The notes below the pieces were generated by a model. The model did not search any database. It had not been told where the DNA came from and saw only the letters and a program-made list of their open reading frames with translations. Source: Nitrospirota bacterium (GTDB lineage: Bacteria > Nitrospirota > Nitrospiria > Nitrospirales > Nitrospiraceae). Taken from it: a stretch of 64,000 bases of DNA. Positions within the stretch are counted from its first letter, which is position 1. Each line of letters begins with the position of its first letter. The position numbers were made by a program, and so were the translations under genes. Where the stretch lies: contig JAPLLG010000007.1 of NCBI GenBank assembly GCA_026387665.1, positions 186,001 to 250,000 on the forward strand, written 5' to 3'. Of this stretch, positions 14,961 through 22,183 are shown piece by piece.

Positions 14961-15634
14961 TCACTCGATGGTTCGCACTCTCACTGGCGCTTGCCTTCCT
15001 CATCTCCCCGGCCATAGCCCTGGCTGAACGAGTGTGGGACAGCGAGCTCAAACGGTACTTGACAGAACAAGAAATGTCGATGGCCGAAGTCTTCATGAGT
15101 GAAGAAGAGGCGGTCAAGCTGATGTTCCCAAAGTCCGAGCGCATCAAAAAAGAGCTCCTGAAAGTTTCTGCGGAGAAGAAAACGGTGATCGAGGAGCGGA
15201 TCGGCTGGAAATTCCCGGAGGAGGCCTTTGAGGTCTACATCGGCGAAACCGGCTCACAGATCGATGGCTATGCCCTTGTGCAGAATACCATCGGCAAACA
15301 CAAACCGATGACCTATATGGTCGGGGTGGACGCGCGCGGCCGTGTTTCGAACGTCGAATTGCTCGTCTTTCGCGAAGCGCGCGGCAGCGAGGTGAGAACC
15401 AAGCGATTCAACGTCCAGTACGAGGGGAAAACGGTCCTCGATCCGGTCCGCATCAACAAAGACATTATCAACATCAGCGGCGCTACGATGTCGGTCCGGT
15501 CGATCAGCGCCGGCGTCAAACGTGTCCTCGTCCTCGTCGACGAATTCTATTTGAAACCGGCGGGGCTGGGCAGCGATACTGTCGCTGCCAAGAAATCCGA
15601 GAAGGGGATACTCGGGTCCATCTTCGGAAACTAA
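14957..15634 (+). CDS. Exported FMN-binding (flavinylated) protein
   Basis: A 225-residue exported protein: a signal peptide (WFALSLALAFLISPAIALA) and a C-terminal FMN-binding domain (PF04205 type) with YMVGVDARGRVSNVELLVF and the flavinylation motif INISGATMS, in which T177 is the expected covalent FMN site. ApbE, the enzyme that attaches FMN, is encoded at 11467-12501. Such domains carry electrons outside the cytoplasm, as in Rnf/Nqr and extracellular ferric reductases. It overlaps the lipoprotein gene and is followed 24 bases later by a membrane protein that could supply electrons. Confidence 0.88.
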   Translation: MITRWFALSLALAFLISPAIALAERVWDSELKRYLTEQEMSMAEVFMSEEEAVKLMFPKSERIKKELLKVSAEKKTVIEERIGWKFPEEAFEVYIGETGSQIDGYALVQNTIGKHKPMTYMVGVDARGRVSNVELLVFREARGSEVRTKRFNVQYEGKTVLDPVRINKDIINISGATMSVRSISAGVKRVLVLVDEFYLKPAGLGSDTVAAKKSEKGILGSIFGN

Positions 15635-15658
15635 CAGGGACGGACGACCTTCTCAACC

Positions 15659-16183
15659 ATGCGCAACTTCAACACCCGTTTCCGCCTCCGCGACTCAGAC
15701 CGGCATATCCGTCTGGTCTATACCTTCTTTCTCTTCTTGATGCTGGTTGGCTTTACCTTTTCCTTCTTCTGGGCCCACAGCATGACAGGTCTGTCGCCGG
15801 AAGGGATCGCCAATCACTATCGAGGCTCCGACGTCACCTTCGGCGAACCGATGTCGTTCAGAGAGCTGGCGGAAATCACCCACTTCCACCTTTTTACGAT
15901 GCCGGTCGTGTTCATGATCCTAGTCCATGTGCTCTATCTCACCAACGCCAGCAGCAGACTGAAAATCGTCACGACCTGGATCTCCTTCGGCGGCGTGACG
16001 CTGGACCTCTTGTCCCCCTGGCTCATCAGCTATATCTCGCCGGTATTCGTAATCACGATGCTAACGGGCGACACCCTCATGACCGTGGGCTTCTTCATCA
16101 TGATGGTCGTCCCCCTCTACGAGATGTGGGTCTTGAAACAGCCGTTGATGGCAGGCAAGCACGGACACGGGAAAGAAGAATGA
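15659..16183 (+). CDS. Four-helix membrane protein, possible haem-b carrier
   Basis: A 174-residue integral membrane protein with four predicted helices (about 20-40, 76-95, 105-122 and 128-152). Histidines lie at helix ends or inside helices: H40, H75, H77 and H90 (THFHLFTMP and ILVHVLYL). This spacing would allow bis-histidine haem ligation, but no named cytochrome family is recognised. It is the last gene before a strong terminator and is 24 bases downstream of the FMN-binding protein. Passing quinone electrons to the periplasmic flavin is a reasonable but unproven role. Confidence 0.65.
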   Translation: MRNFNTRFRLRDSDRHIRLVYTFFLFLMLVGFTFSFFWAHSMTGLSPEGIANHYRGSDVTFGEPMSFRELAEITHFHLFTMPVVFMILVHVLYLTNASSRLKIVTTWISFGGVTLDLLSPWLISYISPVFVITMLTGDTLMTVGFFIMMVVPLYEMWVLKQPLMAGKHGHGKEE

Positions 16184-16235
16184 CCTAACGCGCCCCGACG
16201 TTCGATACAAACTGCGGCCAGAGGTTTTCACCCAG

Positions 16236-16275
16236 AGCCCGAGATCACAAGAGTGGTCTCGGGCTTTTTGTTTCT
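16236..16275 (+). terminator. Rho-independent terminator
   Basis: AGCCCGAGATCAC and GTGGTCTCGGGCT form a strong stem with a four-base loop, followed by TTTTTGTTTCT. It closes the porin/lipoprotein/FMN-protein/membrane-protein unit 52 bases after the last stop codon. Confidence 0.93.
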
Positions 16276-16290
16276 CTTGGAGGAATAACG

Positions 16291-17013
16291 ATGAAACAGC
16301 GCGTCGCTGAACATATCCACCCCGGGATCGTCACGATGCAGGCCATGCTCCGGAAGATCGACCGACTCCGACTCCCGTTGGCATCACGCCGTGACGTCGA
16401 AAGTATCCTCGTGCGGCAAGTGAGCAAGGAGTTGGATCGCGCACTCCCCTCCCAGGCAGGCCACGGACGCCGCACGGCTGTAATCTCAGGGCTGATCGGA
16501 CAAGCGGTGGGACTGGCTCCCGGCGAGTTGCACAACCTGACACTCGCCGCGTTACTCCACGATATCGGGCTCTTGATGCTCCCGACTGACCTCGTGGAGA
16601 ACAACGACTCCCTCGATTCCGAGGATTACGTCGCCATTCAGAACCATTCCCGCCTTGGCGCGACGCTGCTCGAACCGTTTTTGTTCTTGAGGGAAGCCTC
16701 GATCCTCATCGCCCATCACCACGAGCGCTGGGACGGATCGGGCTACCCCTACGGAATCAGAGGCGCCTTCATTCCTCTGGGAGCCAGGATTCTAGCCATC
16801 GCCGACGCTTTCGACGCCATTCAGGTGCCAGGCGTCTGTTGCCGCTCACGGCGCCAAGCCATTGCGTTACGGATTATTCAAGTCTCGGCCGGCAGCCAAT
16901 TTGACCCTGAATTGGTGCAGATACTCGTGAGGTCTTTCAGCGGCATGCCGGAGGCGCAGCATCCAGGGGCGAGAGAGAATGTCAGACGAAACATTATGCC
17001 GGTGCCTGACTAA
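16291..17013 (+). CDS. HD-GYP-like domain protein
   Basis: A 240-residue stand-alone HD-GYP-type protein. It has LLHDIGLLMLP (the metal-binding HD pair), IAHHHERWDGSGYPYG (the GYP loop) and ARILAIADAFDAI. HD-GYP enzymes hydrolyse cyclic di-GMP. The usual HDIGK lysine is replaced by Leu here, so catalysis may be altered. No receiver or other sensor domain is attached. The start follows GGAGGAATAACG. The promoter must lie between the terminator at 16236 and the start, or read-through occurs. Confidence 0.85.
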   Translation: MKQRVAEHIHPGIVTMQAMLRKIDRLRLPLASRRDVESILVRQVSKELDRALPSQAGHGRRTAVISGLIGQAVGLAPGELHNLTLAALLHDIGLLMLPTDLVENNDSLDSEDYVAIQNHSRLGATLLEPFLFLREASILIAHHHERWDGSGYPYGIRGAFIPLGARILAIADAFDAIQVPGVCCRSRRQAIALRIIQVSAGSQFDPELVQILVRSFSGMPEAQHPGARENVRRNIMPVPD

Positions 17014-17023
17014 CACCGGCCAC

Positions 17024-17095
17024 GAAGCGGGAGTGCCCTCCCGCTTCGCGGGCGGGGGCCTCTCTTCCTCCTGAGGCCCCCGCCCTCTCTTTCAA
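17024..17095 (+). terminator. Tandem hairpins, terminator of HD-GYP gene
   Basis: Two strong GC-rich hairpins in a row: GAAGCGGGAG/CTCCCGCTTC (17024-17047), then GGGCGGGGGCCTC/GAGGCCCCCGCCC (17050-17085) followed by TCTCTTTC. They lie between two convergent genes and can block transcription from the left; there is no T-run for the other direction. Confidence 0.75.
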
Positions 17096-17145
17096 AAAGG
17101 GAATTGGGAAATGACAGATGATGGAGAGTAGTATGGAAGGGTCGC

Positions 17146-17616
17146 TTACTTCTTGATCTGCTCGGCGAGATACCGGTCGAGACCAACCTGCTCGATCGTC
17201 CTGAGCTGCGTCTCAAACCAGTCGACATGCTCTTCGGAATCTTCGATCATAACCTCAAGCATATGGCGAGTCGTAAAATCTTCAACCTTGGCGCAGTGGG
17301 CGATGGCCTTGCGGAGCAGCTCCACATCCTCACGCTCAAATCTCAAATCTGCCGTGAACAGGTCCTGTACCGTGCGCCCCACCCCCACCCGATCGAGGTG
17401 CCCGACCTCCGGGGTCCCGTCCAGATACAGAATGTGACCGATCAGGCCGGAAGAATGGCCCACTTCCTCATTGGCGAGATGGCTCAATTGCTCATGCAGC
17501 CGTCCATAGCCCCAATTCTTGCACAAGGCCGCATGGAGCAGGTACTGATGCACCGCCGTCAGTTCCGACTTCAAGACCTGATTCAAATACTCTAGGACTC
17601 CTTCTTTAGATTTCAT
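17146..17616 (-). CDS. bfr: Bacterioferritin, ferroxidase-type subunit
   Basis: A 156-residue bacterioferritin subunit. In E. coli Bfr numbering the di-iron ligands E18, E51, H54, E94 and H130 are present; position 127 is Ser, with Glu at 128 and 129. The haem ligand Met52 is replaced by Val (EVGH), so this subunit should oxidise iron but not bind haem. The neighbouring gene, eight bases upstream, encodes a subunit with the opposite pattern, so the two probably build one heteromeric 24-mer iron store. It lies in the bfd-bfr-bfr unit. Confidence 0.92.
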   Translation of the reverse strand: MKSKEGVLEYLNQVLKSELTAVHQYLLHAALCKNWGYGRLHEQLSHLANEEVGHSSGLIGHILYLDGTPEVGHLDRVGVGRTVQDLFTADLRFEREDVELLRKAIAHCAKVEDFTTRHMLEVMIEDSEEHVDWFETQLRTIEQVGLDRYLAEQIKK

Positions 17617-17624
17617 GATCGTGG

Positions 17625-18101
17625 TTAGCTCTCTTTCTTGATTTGCTCAGAAAGATAGTTCTCCAGACCGACCTGCTTGATCGTTTCCATCTGCGTTTCA
17701 ATCCAATCGATGTGCGCATCGACATCTGTCGCCATCTCTTCGAACATATGCCGTGTGGTGAAGTCAGCCACCTTGGTGCAATGCACAACCCCTTCACTGA
17801 GCAGCGTGAGCATTTCCTGCTCTGCCTTGAGATCGAGATTCAGCTGCTCAGGAACTGTTTCTCCCACCTGCACTGCGTTCATGCGTTGCACGTTCGGCAC
17901 GCCCTCCAGATAGAGAATGTGACCGATGAGTTCATCGGCATCCTTCATCTCATCGATGCTACGCGCCCGCACTTTATGTTGGAGCCGTTCATAGCCCCAG
18001 TTCTCGCACATCTTGGCATGGACGAAGTACTGGTTTATGGCGGTCAAATCAGCCGTCAAGACCTTGTTCAGAATGTTGACGACACCTTCTTTAGCTTTCA
18101 T
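17625..18101 (-). CDS. bfr: Bacterioferritin, haem-binding-type subunit
   Basis: A 158-residue bacterioferritin subunit. Met52, the haem-b ligand, is present (SIDEMKDADE), but the ferroxidase centre is degenerate: position 18 is Asp, 54 is Asp instead of His and 127 is Val; E51, E94 and H130 remain. It should therefore bind haem between subunits and accept electrons from Bfd for iron release, while the partner at 17146 does the oxidation. This is the Neisseria/Magnetospirillum type of two-subunit bacterioferritin. A 117-base gap separates it from bfd. Confidence 0.92.
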   Translation of the reverse strand: MKAKEGVVNILNKVLTADLTAINQYFVHAKMCENWGYERLQHKVRARSIDEMKDADELIGHILYLEGVPNVQRMNAVQVGETVPEQLNLDLKAEQEMLTLLSEGVVHCTKVADFTTRHMFEEMATDVDAHIDWIETQMETIKQVGLENYLSEQIKKES

Positions 18102-18218
18102 AAAATCTCCCTCTCATTTCTCACTCATCCCATTTTAAGCAACGCAATAGGGTGACCGAAACGCCCAGCATCATGCTAACACACCGCATAACCGTCTCAC
18201 TACGCTTCCGTCGCCCGA

Positions 18219-18410
18219 TCACCCAGCGGGTGAGCGGGCATGTTGTTGCGCAATGGCCGTCAAGGCCTCAATTTTTTTAAGGCAACGCCCACAGCAGTCC
18301 GGCTCGTTCAGACCCAACTCGCAGGCCAGAGCATGAGGACACACAACACCCTCCTCACCTAACCGCTTTATTGCACTTTCGGTGATGCCACGGCAAAGAC
18401 AAATGTACAT
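18219..18410 (-). CDS. bfd: Bacterioferritin-associated ferredoxin Bfd
   Basis: A 63-residue [2Fe-2S] protein of the BFD-like family. The cysteines are in the family spacing: C-L-C near the N-terminus (MYICLCRGITESAI) and DCCGRC about 32 residues later. Bfd docks on bacterioferritin near its haem and reduces the core so that iron can leave. ATG 18410 is chosen because the family begins M-Y-x-C; the longer frame adds unconserved residues and would run through the Fur box. It is transcribed toward the two bacterioferritin genes. Confidence 0.93.
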   Translation of the reverse strand: MYICLCRGITESAIKRLGEEGVVCPHALACELGLNEPDCCGRCLKKIEALTAIAQQHARSPAG

Positions 18411-18435
18411 AGCCTGCCAGCCTCCATGTCGATAC

Positions 18436-18450
18436 TGATAACTATTATCA
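18436..18450 (-). promoter_or_regulatory. Fur box before bfd
   Basis: TGATAACTATTATCA matches the 7-1-7 Fur consensus TGATAATNATTATCA at every position but one and is a near-perfect palindrome. It lies 26-40 bases before the bfd start codon. It implies that bfd is made when iron is low, which suits its role in iron release. Confidence 0.88.
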
Positions 18451-18541
18451 ATAGTAAAACAACAGACACCCCCTGTCAAGCAGGCAGATTCTCCCGATTG
18501 TCTGAATTCAATATGCTATAGAACTGTGGCGGGGGAATGAA

Positions 18542-20899
18542 TTAACTGGCTTCCTTGTAACCGCATTCCTCGTTGCGGCACTGGACGCTGCGGCCAACCT
18601 GCTTACTGACTTTCTCGATGAGGAACGGGGCGCTGCAGGTCGGGCAGGCCTTGTTGATCGGACGATCCCACATGGCATATTCGCAGGCCGGATACTTGCT
18701 ACAGGCAAAAAAGGCCCGAGCTCCTTTCTTGGTTCGCTTCTGAACGAGATCGCCCCCACAGTCTGGCTGGGGGCATTTGACGCCCAACGCAAGCGCTTTG
18801 GTGGTTTTGCACTCAGGATAGGCGGAGCAGGCAATGAACTTCCCGAACCGCCCGGTCTTCACCACCATCGGGCTGCTGCATTTCTCGCACTTCTCGTCCG
18901 TCGTCAGCTCGATCTTCGGGACAATCTTAATGGTGCCGTCCTCGAGCTTCTCGAAGTTCTGCGTATTCTTACAGGGTGGCTTGTCCTTGTAGGCCGGACA
19001 GGCGAGGAACTTGCCATTGCGGCCCCATTTAATCTCCATCATCTTGCCGCACTTCTCGCAGGGGATATCCGTCGGCGGCTCCACGATGTCCTTGGGCCCA
19101 GGAATCGTCTTCGCCTTCTCCAAATCCACCGTGAAAGGCCCGTAAAATTCGCGCACTGCCGTTACCCACGGCTTGCTGCCCTCTTCGACCGCGTCCAACT
19201 CCTCCTCCATGTGCGAGGTGAAGTCGACGTTGATCAGGTCCGGGAATCCCTTCATCAAGAAATCATTCACGGTCCGCCCTGTTTCAGTGGGACCGAACCG
19301 CCCATCCACCTTCTCGGCATATTTGCGATCCTGAATCGTCGAAATGATGCTCGCATAGGTAGACGGCCGGCCGATGCCTTTTTCTTCCAATTCCTTGATC
19401 AGCAAGGCTTCGTTGTACCGGGGCGGAGGCTGGGTGAAGTGTTGCTTCGAGAGCACGCCGGGAACCGTCTGGCCCTCCAGAGAGACGAGCTGCAGCTTCT
19501 CGCCCTCATTGAGCAAGGGCAACTGGCGCTCGGCCTCGTCTTCGACTTCCTGTTCACCCTTTTGCTTCTGGGCGAACAACTCCTTATCGCTCCCCTCCAT
19601 ATAGACGATCGTATGGCCGGGAAACTTCACCACGGTGCCGGTCGAGCGAAACAGATATTTTCCGGTTGTCTTGACGGGGCTCGACGCCACGCGCGTCACA
19701 TCAAAAATAGCAGGCACCATCTGCGAGGCAATAAACCGGTTCCAGATCAGCTGATACAGCTTATAGACATCCGGCTCTAAGTACTGCTGGATCGACTCAG
19801 GGTCGCGAGATGCTGATGTGGGACGAATCGCTTCGTGGGCCTCTTGCGCCGCCTTTTGCGTCTTGTACACGTTCGGGGTGGCGGGTAGATATTCTGCACC
19901 GAATCGCGCCTGGATCACCTGACGCGCTTCCTCCATCGCTTCGTTCGAAATGCGCGGCGAGTCGGTTCTCATATAGGTAATGAGACCGGTCTGGCCCTCC
20001 GCCCCGATCTCGATGCCTTCGTACAGCTTCTGCGCCAGCGTCATCGTCTTCTTCGAGGAGAAATGCAGCTTGCGCGACGCTTCCTGTTGAAGCCGGCTGG
20101 TAATGAACGGCGCGACGGGGTTCCGCTTCTTTTCTTTCCGTTCAATCGAGTCGACAACAAACTCTTTCCCCTGAATGGCATCGACGATGCGCTGCGCCTC
20201 GGTCTCCGTCGCAATCGAGGCGTCCTCTCCATTGATACTGTGCAGCTTAGCTTCGAACGGAGGAGGATTGGTCCCGGACAGCGTCACCGCGATGGACCAG
20301 TACTCTTCGGCGCAAAAGGCTTCCCGTTCCTGCTCACGCTCGCAAATCAATCGCATCGCCACGGACTGGACCCGGCCCATGCTGAGGCCACGGCGCACCT
20401 TAGTCCAGAGCAATTGACTGCCCTGGTATCCGACAATCCGGTCGAGCACCCGGCGGGCCTGCTGCGCATTCACCAGCTTCATATCGACCTGCCCCGGCGA
20501 CTGCAGCGCGCGCTTAATGGCCGCTTCCGTGATTTCATTGAAGCGCACACGGAAGATCTTGTTGCTCTCGGTCTTTTTCTTGGACTTGGATTTGGGTTTC
20601 CCGAGCAATTCCTGTTCGAGATGCCAGGCGATGGCTTCGCCTTCCCGGTCGGGGTCCGGCGCGAGGAACACTTTGTCGCAGGCTTCCGCCTTGGCCTTAA
20701 TCTCCGACAGGATTTTCGCTTTGCCCTTGATCGTCACATATTGCGGTTCGAAATCATGCTCCACGTCGACGCCCAGCTTGCTGGTGGGCAGATCCTTAAT
20801 ATGCCCGACCGACGCCATAACGGTATACCCACGCCCCAAATACTTGCCGATGGTGCGTGCTTTCGTCGGAGACTCAACAATGATCAATGCCTTGGCCAT
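18542..20899 (-). CDS. topA: DNA topoisomerase I
   Basis: A 785-residue type IA topoisomerase that relaxes negative supercoils. The TOPRIM domain starts with ESPTKARTIGKYLG and has DPDREGEAIAWHLE; the catalytic tyrosine is in GLITYMRTDS. The C-terminus carries four four-cysteine zinc fingers (starting CEKCGKMMEI, CEKCSSPMVV, CPQPDCGGDL and CPTCSAPFLI), as in E. coli TopA. There is no sign of truncation. The gene is followed by a 60-base gap and the bfd promoter region, and is preceded by dprA, a neighbour seen in many bacteria. Confidence 0.97.
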   Translation of the reverse strand: MAKALIIVESPTKARTIGKYLGRGYTVMASVGHIKDLPTSKLGVDVEHDFEPQYVTIKGKAKILSEIKAKAEACDKVFLAPDPDREGEAIAWHLEQELLGKPKSKSKKKTESNKIFRVRFNEITEAAIKRALQSPGQVDMKLVNAQQARRVLDRIVGYQGSQLLWTKVRRGLSMGRVQSVAMRLICEREQEREAFCAEEYWSIAVTLSGTNPPPFEAKLHSINGEDASIATETEAQRIVDAIQGKEFVVDSIERKEKKRNPVAPFITSRLQQEASRKLHFSSKKTMTLAQKLYEGIEIGAEGQTGLITYMRTDSPRISNEAMEEARQVIQARFGAEYLPATPNVYKTQKAAQEAHEAIRPTSASRDPESIQQYLEPDVYKLYQLIWNRFIASQMVPAIFDVTRVASSPVKTTGKYLFRSTGTVVKFPGHTIVYMEGSDKELFAQKQKGEQEVEDEAERQLPLLNEGEKLQLVSLEGQTVPGVLSKQHFTQPPPRYNEALLIKELEEKGIGRPSTYASIISTIQDRKYAEKVDGRFGPTETGRTVNDFLMKGFPDLINVDFTSHMEEELDAVEEGSKPWVTAVREFYGPFTVDLEKAKTIPGPKDIVEPPTDIPCEKCGKMMEIKWGRNGKFLACPAYKDKPPCKNTQNFEKLEDGTIKIVPKIELTTDEKCEKCSSPMVVKTGRFGKFIACSAYPECKTTKALALGVKCPQPDCGGDLVQKRTKKGARAFFACSKYPACEYAMWDRPINKACPTCSAPFLIEKVSKQVGRSVQCRNEECGYKEAS

Positions 20900-20974
20900 G
20901 AAAACTCCGGTTCGCTGTGAGGCTATCCCTCACATCCGTATCAAATAATACACATCCGTGCAACTGTTCAGCGA

Positions 20975-22156
20975 TTACGCTCGAAGATAACGTTGCCCCG
21001 GCAGCTGTCTCACTCGCTGTCGAAGCTCCAAAGACAGGAGCGAGGCCATCACTGCAGATACTGACAGGCCTGTGGCGACAATCACCTCGTCCACGGTGAG
21101 AGGTTCATACGGCATGGCATCATACACCAGCTGTTCCTCTTTGCCCAACTGATCGCCTCGCTCGCTCTTCGCGCGAGAGGGTTGCAGCCGCAGACGGAGC
21201 ACCGGATCCAATTGCGGCAAGACCGCCTCGATCACATCCTCCGCTCGCTCGATCAAAGCCGCTCCGTCTTTGAGCAGGGCGTTCGTGCCGCGGCTGGTGT
21301 CTTCCTTCACAAAGCCAGGAACGGCAAAGACCTCTCGTCCCTGCTCTGCTGCCAGCTTCGCGGTAATCAACGAGCCGCTGTTGATAGCGGCTTCTGTCAC
21401 GACCACGCCCAGGGACAAGCCGCTGATGATACGATTCCGCCGGGGAAAGTGATGACTGTGGGGCGGCGCGCCCATCGGCACCTCGGAGAGGACCGCTCCT
21501 CGCTCTTCGATCTGCCTGCGTAATCGGTCATGTTCCGGCGGATAGGTCCGGTCGATCCCGCAGCCCAACACCGCAATGGTGCGTCCCTGCGCGGCAAGCG
21601 CGCCTCGATGGGCCGCCGCGTCAACTCCTCGCGCGAGCCCGCTCACCACCGTCATACCTGCTGCCGCCAGATCATGGCTGAGCTCTTCGGTCAGGACACG
21701 CCCGGCAGCCGTCGCACGCCTGGCCCCCACGATCGCCACAGCCAACTCATCCTGCTCCGTCAATGTGCCGGTGATGTACAAGAGTGGAGGAGGGTCCGCA
21801 ATCATCTTCAGTCGCGCAGGATAGGCAGGATCAAAAAAGCTCAAAACCTCAATGTGCTTACGCTCGATGGCTTTGAGTTCCCGCTCAATGTTCCGGCAGG
21901 CCGGACTATCGGGCCCGCGCTTGATCGCGTCCGCCAATTGCGGACTGCATCCATGCTGGATCAAGTCATCACGGGAGGCTTGCAGGACTGCGTCGGGAGA
22001 GTGCCAATGGCGAACCAACTGCAAAGCCGTCAGATCCCCCACTCCATCGATCGCTCGCAGGCGGAGCCAGGGCTCTAGCTGCGCCAAGGTCATACGACGG
22101 CCCGAAGGCCCTACGACCTCAACGGAGGGAGTACCATCTACAGATTGGCTATCCAT
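20975..22156 (-). CDS. dprA: DNA-processing protein DprA
   Basis: A 393-residue DprA/Smf. The Rossmann-like core shows VAIVGARRATAAGR, VSGLARGVDAAAHRGAL and the GSLITAKLAAEQGREVFAVP stretch. A helix-hairpin-helix region precedes it (AIDGVGDLTALQLV) and a winged-helix end follows (EPLTVDEVIVATGLSVSAV). DprA binds incoming single-stranded DNA and loads RecA during natural transformation. The first 20 residues are not conserved, so translation might begin at the internal MTLAQL. It lies 75 bases upstream of topA. Confidence 0.95.
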   Translation of the reverse strand: MDSQSVDGTPSVEVVGPSGRRMTLAQLEPWLRLRAIDGVGDLTALQLVRHWHSPDAVLQASRDDLIQHGCSPQLADAIKRGPDSPACRNIERELKAIERKHIEVLSFFDPAYPARLKMIADPPPLLYITGTLTEQDELAVAIVGARRATAAGRVLTEELSHDLAAAGMTVVSGLARGVDAAAHRGALAAQGRTIAVLGCGIDRTYPPEHDRLRRQIEERGAVLSEVPMGAPPHSHHFPRRNRIISGLSLGVVVTEAAINSGSLITAKLAAEQGREVFAVPGFVKEDTSRGTNALLKDGAALIERAEDVIEAVLPQLDPVLRLRLQPSRAKSERGDQLGKEEQLVYDAMPYEPLTVDEVIVATGLSVSAVMASLLSLELRQRVRQLPGQRYLRA

Positions 22157-22183
22157 AGATCTCGCCGCACGGAAACTACGACC

